Source: Candidatus Adlerbacteria bacterium (lineage in GTDB: Bacteria > Patescibacteriota > Minisyncoccia > Phycocordibacterales > SBAW01). From it: a stretch of DNA of 8,723 bases. Positions 1 through 6,100 of this stretch are shown here, piece by piece. The stretch covers positions 1 to 8,723 of the forward strand of contig CAIMFR010000056.1 of NCBI GenBank assembly GCA_903840375.1, in the 5' to 3' direction. A program made the translations under genes and the position numbers. Position 1 is the stretch's first letter. Each line of letters opens with the position of its first letter. The notes below the pieces were generated by a model. That model had not been told where the DNA came from and ran no database searches. It saw nothing but the letters and a program-made list of their open reading frames with translations.

Positions 1-1183
1 AATCCCCCGCCGCCACCGCTTCCGACACATCGCGTATCTCGGTGAAAACACCATCGCGCCCGCCGGCGATTTCAGAAAGCAGCCGTTCTTTTGCGCGCGA
101 AACTTCATGCGCGGTCGGAGCCAGGCGAACCGCTGCGGTAATTTCCTTTCGCATCGCGGTCAAAACTTTTTTCGTGTCGACACCCTCCGCCACATGCGCC
201 GTAAATGAAAGCAGTGCTATGTCTCGAAGCGCAGGCACGGAAAGATACAGCTCAGTCGCAAGACCTTTGTCTGCTATCTTTTTCTGCAAGCGGCTCGCGA
301 AACCTCCGGCAAGTATCGCCGCGAGTATCGTGACAGCCGGATAATCTGCATGTGTCGCGGACGGGATCTTGTATGCAAGCGTCGCGATGGAAATGCCGAG
401 CGGCTTCTTCATCGTAACCATGCGCGATTCTGTTTGCTCCGGTTCGACGACGGTCATAACCGGAATTACCTGCGGAGATGACTTGATAGATGCGAAATGT
501 TTCAAAACAGATTTTTCCATTTCAGCGAACGACGCATCGCCGAAGACCGCGAGTGTTGAATTGTTCGGCCAATAAAATCGGTCATAAAATTCACGGAGCT
601 TCGCGGCCGTCGCGCCCTCGATGTCTTCCTTTAGACCAATGGTCGGAATGCGATACGGATGCGTCGTGTACGCCGTGTGCCAGACTTCCTCCTCAAGCAA
701 CTCGAACGGATTGTTGCGCGAGCGCTCATATTCATTGCGCACAACGGTCATCTCGGACGCAAGATCCGCATCGGAAAAAAGAGAATCGCGCATACGGTCT
801 GCCTCCATCTCGAGCGCCTCGTCAAGACGTTCTCGCGGGAGCACCTCGAAATAGTTGGTGCGGTCGAGCCATGTCGAGGCGTTGGTGTACGCGCCGAACC
901 ATTCGAGATAATCGGTAATGCCATTGCCGTTTTTCTTGTTGAACTTTTTTGAATCTTTAAAGAGGAGATGCTCGAGGATGTGCGTCGAGCCGGTGTGGCC
1001 TGCATCCTCATTGCGCGACCCGACGTGGAATGTCACACACACTGCAACCACAGGCGCGGCGCGCTCGCGCTTGTAGAGCACACGCAAGCCGTTCGTCAAG
1101 CGGTATTCTGTGATACCACCTACCGTCTGAACTTTTTTAAGAGAGGCTTTGGTCCGAGCCATGACAGGCAGACAGTAGCACAT
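1..1183 (-). CDS. M16-family (insulinase-type) zinc peptidase, C-terminus cut by the window edge
   Basis: Zinc-dependent peptidase of the M16 (pitrilysin/processing peptidase) family. About 394 codons are visible and the reading frame is open at base 1. The inverted zinc motif HILEH lies at residues 68-72 (H68, H72 ligands; E71 catalytic). The third ligand is probably E151 in the VVRNEYE segment, which fits the usual spacing of about 76-79 residues. Further on, a glycine-rich stretch followed by RLQKK and GLAT matches the family's inactive, substrate-holding domain. No signal peptide is evident, so a cytoplasmic location is likely. I chose ATG 1183 because AAAGGA lies 8 bases before it; ATG 1162 (MARTKASLKK) has no such site and is the alternative. 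The 49-base gap after ung is AT-rich and may hold a weak promoter (TTTACA and a TAATAAT-like stretch). Whether this is a single-domain protein (about 420 aa) or a two-domain protein (about 900 aa) cannot be seen here. Confidence 0.9.
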   Translation of the reverse strand, partial: MCYCLPVMARTKASLKKVQTVGGITEYRLTNGLRVLYKRERAAPVVAVCVTFHVGSRNEDAGHTGSTHILEHLLFKDSKKFNKKNGNGITDYLEWFGAYTNASTWLDRTNYFEVLPRERLDEALEMEADRMRDSLFSDADLASEMTVVRNEYERSRNNPFELLEEEVWHTAYTTHPYRIPTIGLKEDIEGATAAKLREFYDRFYWPNNSTLAVFGDASFAEMEKSVLKHFASIKSSPQVIPVMTVVEPEQTESRMVTMKKPLGISIATLAYKIPSATHADYPAVTILAAILAGGFASRLQKKIADKGLATELYLSVPALRDIALLSFTAHVAEGVDTKKVLTAMRKEITAAVRLAPTAHEVSRAKERLLSEIAGGRDGVFTEIRDVSEAVAAGD

Positions 1184-1232
1184 TTCCAAATCCTTTCCAA
1201 ATTATTATTTTTTGACAAAAAATGTAAAAATG

Positions 1233-1898
1233 CTACCACTCTATCGGAGTTTTCTTATGCTCCACGAGATATGTGTTCGCTTTGGAAAAATGTTTGCAGC
1301 CGAAGAATCCGCTGTATGCGGAAAACGGCGACGGGTGTGCAGCCTCCAACACGAGATGCTTCTTACGGTCGATGTGCGCACCTTTCGCCTTGGCATAATT
1401 GCCCCAGAGCATGAAGACTATGTGTTGCCTATCACGAGAGAGCGCCTGAATGGCCGCGTCGGTGAATTCTTCCCACCCCTTATTCTGATGTGAACCGGCA
1501 AGCGATGCGCGCACCGTGAGTGTCGCGTTGAGCAGAAGCACACACTGCTTCGCCCAGCGTTCGAGGTCGCCGCCTTGCTCTTTCGCAGGCGTGCCGATAT
1601 CTTTTTCTATCTCTTTAAAAATATTTTGAAGCGACGGCGGTAACTTGGTCTCTTTATCCACAGCGAAGCACAGACCGTTCGCTTGCTTCGCGCCATGGTA
1701 CGGATCTTGTCCGATGATGACCACTTTCACCTTGTCGAACGGACACAGGTCGAACGCGCGAAAAATATTCTCTGGGTCCGGGTAGACGGTGTTCTTCTCA
1801 TATTCCTCTTTTATGAATGCGGAAAGCTTAACGAAATACGGCTCCGCGAATTCATCGGCAAGTTTTTCTTTCCACGACTGGTCGATTTTTATTGCCAT
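1233..1898 (-). CDS. ung: Uracil-DNA glycosylase, family 1
   Basis: Removes uracil from DNA by cleaving the N-glycosidic bond, starting base excision repair of deaminated cytosine or misincorporated dUMP. The 221-aa protein is full length (E. coli Ung has 229 residues). The water-activating motif GQDPYHG is at 63-69 (catalytic D65), the uracil-recognition Asn is N124 in LLLNATLTV, and the DNA-binding loop HPSPFSA is at 188-194 (H188), followed by the family's GFFGC-HF segment. The loop position that is Leu191 in E. coli, the residue that fills the gap left by the flipped base, is Phe192 here. I chose ATG 1898 over TTG 1904 as the conventional start. The gene follows the upstream nuclease gene by 11 bases with no Shine-Dalgarno sequence, so the two are probably co-transcribed. 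Confidence 0.97.
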   Translation of the reverse strand: MAIKIDQSWKEKLADEFAEPYFVKLSAFIKEEYEKNTVYPDPENIFRAFDLCPFDKVKVVIIGQDPYHGAKQANGLCFAVDKETKLPPSLQNIFKEIEKDIGTPAKEQGGDLERWAKQCVLLLNATLTVRASLAGSHQNKGWEEFTDAAIQALSRDRQHIVFMLWGNYAKAKGAHIDRKKHLVLEAAHPSPFSAYSGFFGCKHFSKANTYLVEHKKTPIEW

Positions 1899-1909
1899 AC
1901 ACAAAAAAA

Positions 1910-2803
1910 CTAGAACATCGGAGCTGTCGGATTCTCATCTTTTTCTATCGACCGTTTTGCCCGTTTTACAGAGACTGCCCGGGCAACATCCGGCGCGGGA
2001 GATGGTGTCGCAACCGCAACGATGCCTGCGACAACCGCTCCGCGTGCCGACATCCTTTGCAGCGTCTTCCCGGCTGCTTCGCGGTATGGGCAATACTCGC
2101 ATGCGACACTGGTCGGCGGGATCGTATCGCTCATGAGCAATTCTTTTATCTCCAGGAGTGTGGGATCGATCCATTCCGATATGCCGAGACACGGCAGAAC
2201 ATGCACGGAAAATTCCAATTTGCCGTCGAATGCTTCAACATCTTTTCTGCCGTTCACATACACGAAGTAGCCGGTGTCGGACACAGGGAAACCATTTTGC
2301 CGAAGCAGCCACTGATACACTTCCATCTGCCTGCGATACTGCTCACCGAGGTTTCCGTCGAGTGTTGGTGTGGATTCTTTCGAAGTTGCTTTGTAGTCGA
2401 CTACGATAAGCTCGTGCTGCGGATTGATCCAGATGTCGTCCACCGCACCGAAAACGGAAAAATTGGTCGGCTTATGTATCGTCTGCACGCCGGTGAAATT
2501 GTGCCGCCACTCGTCCATCTTTTCATGTGCAAAAGGTATCGCATCTATGTGGTACGACTTCATCATCGGGTGCGGCGTGCCTGCGGCGCGGTGCACATCG
2601 AACTCTTTTTTGAGCAATGCGTCGACTGCAATGTTAAGCGTCAACGGAAAAGAGTCCGGCTTCTTCACGCCGAAACGCTCCTCCATCCAAAAACAGCGCT
2701 TGCACTTTACATAATTGTCGATGCGTGTACGACTCAGCCTATACGGCTGTTGAGAGCCTGGCTTGAACCACATTGATTCTTTGCGTACAAAATAGCCGAA
2801 CAT
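1910..2803 (-). CDS. RecB/Cas4-like PD-(D/E)XK nuclease with two CxxC pairs
   Basis: A 297-aa protein of the PD-(D/E)XK nuclease superfamily (RecB/AddB/Cas4-type), expected to bind and cut DNA with Mg2+ or Mn2+. The active-site pieces are in order: D122/D123 in FGAVDDIWI, D136-Y-K138 in LIVVDYKAT, and the Q159-x3-Y163 motif of RecB-like nucleases. Two cysteine pairs flank the core, C34-x2-C37 near the N-terminus and C235-x2-C238 near the C-terminus, as expected for a metal or Fe-S cluster that pins the two ends together. Residues 240-297 form an Ala/Pro/basic tail that is probably disordered. The start at ATG 2803 is supported by TATACT ending six bases upstream; ATG 2773 (MWFKPGSQQP) is an alternative. 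No helicase or Cas1/Cas2 gene adjoins it, so its pathway is unknown. Its closeness to ung suggests DNA maintenance. Confidence 0.85.
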   Translation of the reverse strand: MFGYFVRKESMWFKPGSQQPYRLSRTRIDNYVKCKRCFWMEERFGVKKPDSFPLTLNIAVDALLKKEFDVHRAAGTPHPMMKSYHIDAIPFAHEKMDEWRHNFTGVQTIHKPTNFSVFGAVDDIWINPQHELIVVDYKATSKESTPTLDGNLGEQYRRQMEVYQWLLRQNGFPVSDTGYFVYVNGRKDVEAFDGKLEFSVHVLPCLGISEWIDPTLLEIKELLMSDTIPPTSVACEYCPYREAAGKTLQRMSARGAVVAGIVAVATPSPAPDVARAVSVKRAKRSIEKDENPTAPMF

Positions 2804-2809
2804 GCAAGC

Positions 2810-2815
2810 AGTATA
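2810..2815 (-). promoter_or_regulatory. -10 box of a probable leaderless promoter for the PD-(D/E)XK nuclease gene
   Basis: TATACT on the minus strand ends exactly six bases before ATG 2803, so transcription starting about seven bases after the box would begin at the A of the start codon. No convincing -35 hexamer is seen. The nearest purine-rich stretch (AAAGG, about 18 bases upstream) is too far away to serve as a ribosome binding site. The same spacing recurs at 4867 and 8450. Confidence 0.5.
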
Positions 2816-2842
2816 CTACACCTTTATTTTTTATTTATTTCC

Positions 2843-3316
2843 CTATTTGCCGTTATGCGCTCGTAGAATGCGTTCCAATGAGGCAAGAAGCACCAACACG
2901 ATAAGACTAATTGCCGTCACTGCGAAAGCGAGCACATATAGTCCGAAACCACATAGCATGCCGACACTTGCCGCAACCCAGATGCCGGTTGCAGTCGTCA
3001 ATTCCGAAGGTTGACCGTTACCCGTCATCGCCAAACCACTACCGATGAACCCGATACCCAACACAACGTAGCCTGCGATCTGAAACGGGTTTATACCGCT
3101 AAACATGGACAACTGTTGTGCAGCTATAACACCAACAAGAGTGAACGCACACGAACCGAGCGAGACAAGTCCGTAGGTTCTTAACCCCGCATGCTTGCCT
3201 GCTATAGACCGCTCCACTCCCATAACAACACCCAACACGACCGCAACAACAAGTCTCCAACTATAACTAAGTTCCAGTAGAGTCGACGGTGCGAGCGCGT
3301 GGGTAAATGTATGCAT
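2843..3316 (-). CDS. MgtC/SapB-family membrane protein
   Basis: A 157-aa integral membrane protein of the MgtC/SapB family. Family signatures are the segment GVERSIAGKHAGLRTYGLVS (about 33-52), the glycine-rich helix IGFIGSGLAM (88-97) and LTTATGIWVAASVGMLCG (106-123). Roughly five hydrophobic helices are present (about 21-38, 48-67, 79-97, 113-128 and 130-147), followed by a short basic tail, which matches the membrane domain alone; the C-terminal cytoplasmic domain of Salmonella MgtC is absent. In Salmonella and mycobacteria MgtC supports growth in low Mg2+ and survival in macrophages, but most environmental homologues are of unknown function. I chose ATG 3316, 15 bases after the stop of the preceding gene; TTG 3331 directly follows that stop in the same frame. 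There is no Shine-Dalgarno sequence, so the gene probably depends on co-transcription with its upstream neighbour. Confidence 0.9.
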   Translation of the reverse strand: MHTFTHALAPSTLLELSYSWRLVVAVVLGVVMGVERSIAGKHAGLRTYGLVSLGSCAFTLVGVIAAQQLSMFSGINPFQIAGYVVLGIGFIGSGLAMTGNGQPSELTTATGIWVAASVGMLCGFGLYVLAFAVTAISLIVLVLLASLERILRAHNGK

Positions 3317-3331
3317 GATTTGTTTTAACAA

Positions 3332-4000
3332 TTATTTAGTCTGGAATTGAGTGAGCATCGGATCGCCGTTCGCATCGCGGATCGCCGGATCGTTCTGCGC
3401 CGAGTACATATGGTCACCATCATCGCGCGACTCTCCCACCAGATATGTCTGCCCCGGCAATGTCCCACGGAGAAGCTCCACGACACCGCTTTCCCTTCCT
3501 GCGACAAAGAGTCCCGCACCAAGCACATTACCCGGCTGACCATTGTGATCTTCGTAGATCACGACCCAGGTCGGCACAGATACAACCATGTGCGAAACGG
3601 TCACCTCGAGTCCGGCACTCTGCGGCGTGGGGATAACGAGCGGACCGTTATCTGAAGCGGTATTCTCAACAACAGGGCTGACTGAAGGACTGGTTGTTTC
3701 TTTTTTAGGTGTAGGTGTAGTTACAGAAACATCAGGAGTAGTTGTCGCGACTACTTCGCTTGCCACACTTGCCGGAGAATTACCGCCACCGCCATGCATC
3801 GCCACAAGGCTCCAAATTGCAACAATGAACACCACGACTCCTACTATGATATAGAACAGTACCTTCTTTGAATCATCCGGAGTGATCGGAGCGGTCACCA
3901 TGATAGGCTTGTTGTACTCTCTGTGCCTATTCTGATCTCTACTATTTTGGTCTCTGTTATTCTGATTATTATTCTGGTGCCCGCCGTTATTGCCTTGCAT
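3332..4000 (-). CDS. Membrane-anchored extracytoplasmic protein, Asn/Gln-rich N-terminus
   Basis: A 222-aa protein I do not recognise with certainty. It has four parts: a hydrophilic, Asn/Gln/Arg-rich head (1-30) built on the pentad xRDQN; a single membrane helix (about 47-68) preceded by lysines; a Ser/Thr/Pro linker (about 72-128) typical of extracellular tethers; and a C-terminal globular domain (about 130-222). That domain contains WVVIYEDHNGQPGNVLGAG, an LPGQTYLVG turn, and acidic Asp/Gly-rich segments (RDDGDH, NDPAIRDANGDP). This pattern (an 'x-G-x-pG-x-vLG' strand and a later 'DDGDH..y' strand) resembles a beta-sandwich domain of secreted proteins, possibly the DUF7282 type; I could not test this. 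Topology is probably N-in, C-out. The gene lies 36 bases after the ATP-cone gene and 15 bases before the MgtC-type gene. No Shine-Dalgarno sequence is seen. Confidence 0.8.
   Translation of the reverse strand: MQGNNGGHQNNNQNNRDQNSRDQNRHREYNKPIMVTAPITPDDSKKVLFYIIVGVVVFIVAIWSLVAMHGGGGNSPASVASEVVATTTPDVSVTTPTPKKETTSPSVSPVVENTASDNGPLVIPTPQSAGLEVTVSHMVVSVPTWVVIYEDHNGQPGNVLGAGLFVAGRESGVVELLRGTLPGQTYLVGESRDDGDHMYSAQNDPAIRDANGDPMLTQFQTK
3929..3973. repeat. 15-bp imperfect tandem repeat, three copies, coding for an Asn/Gln-rich pentad
   Basis: Three adjacent 15-base units begin at 3929, 3944 and 3959, each starting ATT(C/T)TG on the plus strand. On the minus strand they encode the pentads around NNRDQN and SRDQN at the N-terminus of the membrane-anchored protein. 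The unit is a multiple of three, so copy-number changes would keep the reading frame. Confidence 0.65.
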
Positions 4001-4036
4001 ACATTCTGTATTCGATAAAGTTTATTAATACATTTA

Positions 4037-4867
4037 TTATATCCACTTACCCGGTTGGCACAACATACCGGCCTCGGTGATAATCTCGCCTATGCGTTTT
4101 TCCGGGATACCGGCACGAAGAAACGCACTACTGTTCTGCAAAATGCCATTACACAAAACGACTTTCTCACTCATGAGAGCAGCCTTCTCGCGATTGGAAA
4201 TACTGGTGAGAGCGGTTATCGGATAGAGGTGAGTTTCGTCGATAAGATCATGCAGGTTGCCCTTGTCAGGATATTCCCAGCCAAGCAAGCCGAGCCCTGC
4301 GCACGTGGAATATTGCACAACCTGCGAAGTGAACTTTGTGTTGGTCGCAAGCAGACCGAGCACAGCGTGAGGATCTTTGACAGTCGCACGAATATCATCC
4401 ATGCGAGCCTTCACATAGAGCGAAACTTGCAGATCGGTCTTGAAACCGACGGTGTTGTGGAACTTCGCTTCGATATATGTCGTCACAGCATCTTTCATCA
4501 TCACGACATCGACTTCGTGCTCGACACAAGCGCCTTGGATTATCTGACCTATCTTTGCGGAATAACCTTTCGCACGAAAGATCTCCGCCAGATATGCCTC
4601 GAATGGAAAGCCCGACGGACCAAACTCCAGCATCGCGCGTTTGAGCGAGTACCGCGAAGCGGCAGGATGTTTGCGTTCACGTAAATGTGCAAATGCCCGG
4701 CGATAAATTTCCGTCGTAGTGATGCCCTCGTATAATTCTTTCGCTATTTCATTGACTATCTCTTCGGCTATCGCATCATCTGCACCTGCATGCACAAGCG
4801 AACCGTGCAACTTTGCAGAATTGAATTCCTGCGACGTGCCGTCTGCTTTTGTTATCAAAATCGCCAT
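4037..4867 (-). CDS. ATP-cone domain fused to a PD-(D/E)XK (Mrr-like) endonuclease domain
   Basis: A 276-aa two-domain protein. Residues 3 to about 90 form an ATP-cone: the opening ITKADGTSQEF, a KL-x3-L helix and the basic end SRYSLKRAM match the nucleotide-sensing domain of ribonucleotide reductases and NrdR. Residues about 95-200 look like a restriction-endonuclease-type PD-(D/E)XK fold: E118-V-D120 followed by E133-A-K135, with predicted strands around both. The rest (to 276) contains an ESC-like helical tail with several cysteines (C189, C239, C270). It lacks the zinc ribbon of NrdR and any reductase domain. ATP-cone/nuclease fusions of this kind are seen in bacterial genomes, but their role is not established; nucleotide-gated DNA cleavage is inference. 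The ATG 4867 start is supported by TATACT six bases upstream; the in-frame GTG 4885 lies inside that promoter region. Confidence 0.82.
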   Translation of the reverse strand: MAILITKADGTSQEFNSAKLHGSLVHAGADDAIAEEIVNEIAKELYEGITTTEIYRRAFAHLRERKHPAASRYSLKRAMLEFGPSGFPFEAYLAEIFRAKGYSAKIGQIIQGACVEHEVDVVMMKDAVTTYIEAKFHNTVGFKTDLQVSLYVKARMDDIRATVKDPHAVLGLLATNTKFTSQVVQYSTCAGLGLLGWEYPDKGNLHDLIDETHLYPITALTSISNREKAALMSEKVVLCNGILQNSSAFLRAGIPEKRIGEIITEAGMLCQPGKWI

Positions 4868-4873
4868 GCGATA

Positions 4874-4879
4874 AGTATA
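4874..4879 (-). promoter_or_regulatory. -10 box of a probable leaderless promoter for the ATP-cone nuclease gene
   Basis: TATACT on the minus strand ends six bases before ATG 4867. It lies in the 18-base gap after the mnmA stop codon, so the nuclease gene may have its own promoter despite sitting in a same-strand gene string. No -35 hexamer at the usual distance and no Shine-Dalgarno sequence is visible. Confidence 0.5.
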
Positions 4880-4885
4880 CACCAC

Positions 4886-6100
4886 TCAAATGAGAGTCGC
4901 GGTGTCGACTATGCCACCACCAAGACACCTGTCGCCACGATAAAGAACAAGCGACTGCCCTATCGGGACGTACTGCGGCTCGTGCAATACCACAACAGCA
5001 GTTTCGCCGTGTATGGAAAGTTCCGCATCGATAAGTGTTTGCCGATAGCGATATCGTGCCTGACATTTTCCAGGTTCAACTTCTCCTAGCAAATTGACAT
5101 CAGTAAGAGAAATTTTCGTCTGCTTAGCACCGGTCGGGTAACGATCGACCGATACGGTAACGGTATTTTGCTCGACATTTTTGCCTATGACAAAATGTGG
5201 CTGCGTGTCAGGTGTTTGTGAAAATAACGTAAAGCCATGCCGCTGCCCGAGCGTATAAAGAACAGCTCCGTCATGCCGACCGATGACATTGCCATTCTCG
5301 GAAATGATATCGCCCTGCTGCGGTGACAATTCGCGCTCCAGCATATCTTCAATGGCGATGTCGCCGAGAAAGCAGAGACCCTGACTGTCAGGGCGCGCGG
5401 CATTCGGCAAACCAAACTTGTTTGCCAATTCGCGCACGTCTTTTTTATGCAAATCGCCGACGGGGAAAATGACATGTCGCAAAACTTCTTCCGGCACCAT
5501 CCAGAGAAAATAGCTTTGATCTTTTTCTGTGTCGGCGCTGACACGGAGACAGGCGGCATCCGAGAAAACCTCTTTCAAAAAAGTCCTCGGTTCTCCCAGC
5601 TCGCCGACAATCGCCCGGTCGGCAAGGCTGGGCCAGACTATTTTTGAAAGAGGTTTTCTCGGATGCCGCTCACACGCAACCTTCGCATAATGTCCAGTCG
5701 CTATGAAATCTGCACCTTGTTCTCGCGCGTAGTTATAGAATGCGCCAAATTTTATATCGCGGTTACAGAGCACATCCGGATTCGGCGTTCTGCCTCGCGC
5801 AAACTCGCGCACCGATGTACGAAAAACTTCCTTCTCATATTCTTTGGAAAGATCGATCTCACGAAACGGAATATGCAGATGCGCCGCCACGCGCATCGCA
5901 GATATCTTATCCGAACCGGCAGAGCATGGATATCCGGGCAAAGCAATGCGAATGAAAACTCCGGTAACATCATATCCTGCCTCCTTGAGCAGAGCAGCAG
6001 ACACGGCAGAATCCACCCCGCCGGAGAGTCCGACAAAAACCTTTGTTTTATTAGAGATATTTTCTTTTGTTCGCAAGATGTTCCGCATACGTCGCAGCAT
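4886..6100 (-). CDS. mnmA: tRNA-specific 2-thiouridylase, with a 39-residue in-frame insertion
   Basis: Thiolates U34 at C2 in the anticodons of tRNA-Lys, -Glu and -Gln, activating the uridine with ATP and receiving sulfur as a persulfide. The PP-loop SGGVDS is at 26-31. Both catalytic cysteines are present: C112 in TPNPDVLCN and C243 in DSQGLCFLG (C102 and C199 in E. coli). ATGHYAKV (134-141), KDQSYFLW (193-200) and the C-terminal beta-barrel region (PHFVIG, QARYRYRQ) complete the protein. At 404 aa it is longer than usual (about 350-370): residues 145-183 are an extra segment encoded by a palindromic element, and the N-terminus carries about 15 extra residues. Without the insert the loop has normal length. 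The ATG 6100 start gives a 50-base overlap with mltG; AAGG lies about 11 bases upstream. ATG 6088 and TTG 6076 are alternatives. Confidence 0.96.
   Translation of the reverse strand: MLRRMRNILRTKENISNKTKVFVGLSGGVDSAVSAALLKEAGYDVTGVFIRIALPGYPCSAGSDKISAMRVAAHLHIPFREIDLSKEYEKEVFRTSVREFARGRTPNPDVLCNRDIKFGAFYNYAREQGADFIATGHYAKVACERHPRKPLSKIVWPSLADRAIVGELGEPRTFLKEVFSDAACLRVSADTEKDQSYFLWMVPEEVLRHVIFPVGDLHKKDVRELANKFGLPNAARPDSQGLCFLGDIAIEDMLERELSPQQGDIISENGNVIGRHDGAVLYTLGQRHGFTLFSQTPDTQPHFVIGKNVEQNTVTVSVDRYPTGAKQTKISLTDVNLLGEVEPGKCQARYRYRQTLIDAELSIHGETAVVVLHEPQYVPIGQSLVLYRGDRCLGGGIVDTATLI
5553..5669. repeat. 117-bp palindromic element inserted in frame within mnmA
   Basis: The arms 5553-5581 and 5641-5669 are perfect inverted repeats of 29 bp. 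After a one-base bulge (5640) four more pairs form (5582-5585 with 5636-5639). Inside are two shorter stems, CCCAGC with GCTGGG (5595-5600/5627-5632) and GCCGAC with GTCGGC (5603-5608/5618-5623), closing on a 9-base loop. The length, 117, is 39 codons, and the mnmA frame runs through without a stop, adding residues 145-183 between GHYAKVACE and CLRVSADTEKDQSYF. The conserved MnmA motifs on both sides are intact. No transposase gene, no second copy in the window and no clear target duplication were found. The properties match small non-autonomous palindromic elements such as the Rickettsia palindromic elements; the relation is one of behaviour, not of sequence. Confidence 0.88.

Noticed and set aside
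1208..1222. The palindrome TTTTTTGACAAAAAA between ung and the M16 gene as a terminator.
   Set aside because: With a one-base centre it cannot form an RNA hairpin loop of useful size, and the stem is almost entirely A-T.
1892..2776. A 294-codon open frame on the plus strand.
   Set aside because: It lies antisense to the PD-(D/E)XK nuclease gene, has no recognisable motif and has Cys/His/Arg-rich composition typical of a shadow frame; the minus-strand protein has the clear active-site motifs.
1910..2803. A Cas4 protein of a CRISPR system.
   Set aside because: No repeats, Cas1 or Cas2 are present in the window, and the cysteine pattern (2+2) differs from Cas4 (1+3).
4055..4684. A 209-codon open frame on the plus strand.
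   Set aside because: Antisense shadow of the ATP-cone nuclease gene, without a family signature or a promoter.
4037..4867. Identification of the ATP-cone protein as NrdR or a ribonucleotide reductase.
   Set aside because: It has no N-terminal zinc ribbon as in NrdR and no reductase barrel or glycyl-radical motif; the second domain instead has nuclease-like EVD and EAK residues.
4886..4888. TGA recoded to glycine, as in Gracilibacteria/SR1.
   Set aside because: All nine other recognised genes run full length without internal TGA, which would be improbable if TGA were a common glycine codon.
5553..5669. The hairpin in mnmA as a transcription terminator or as the border of an insertion sequence.
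   Set aside because: It lies in the middle of an intact coding region, and no transposase frame is present within its 117 bases.
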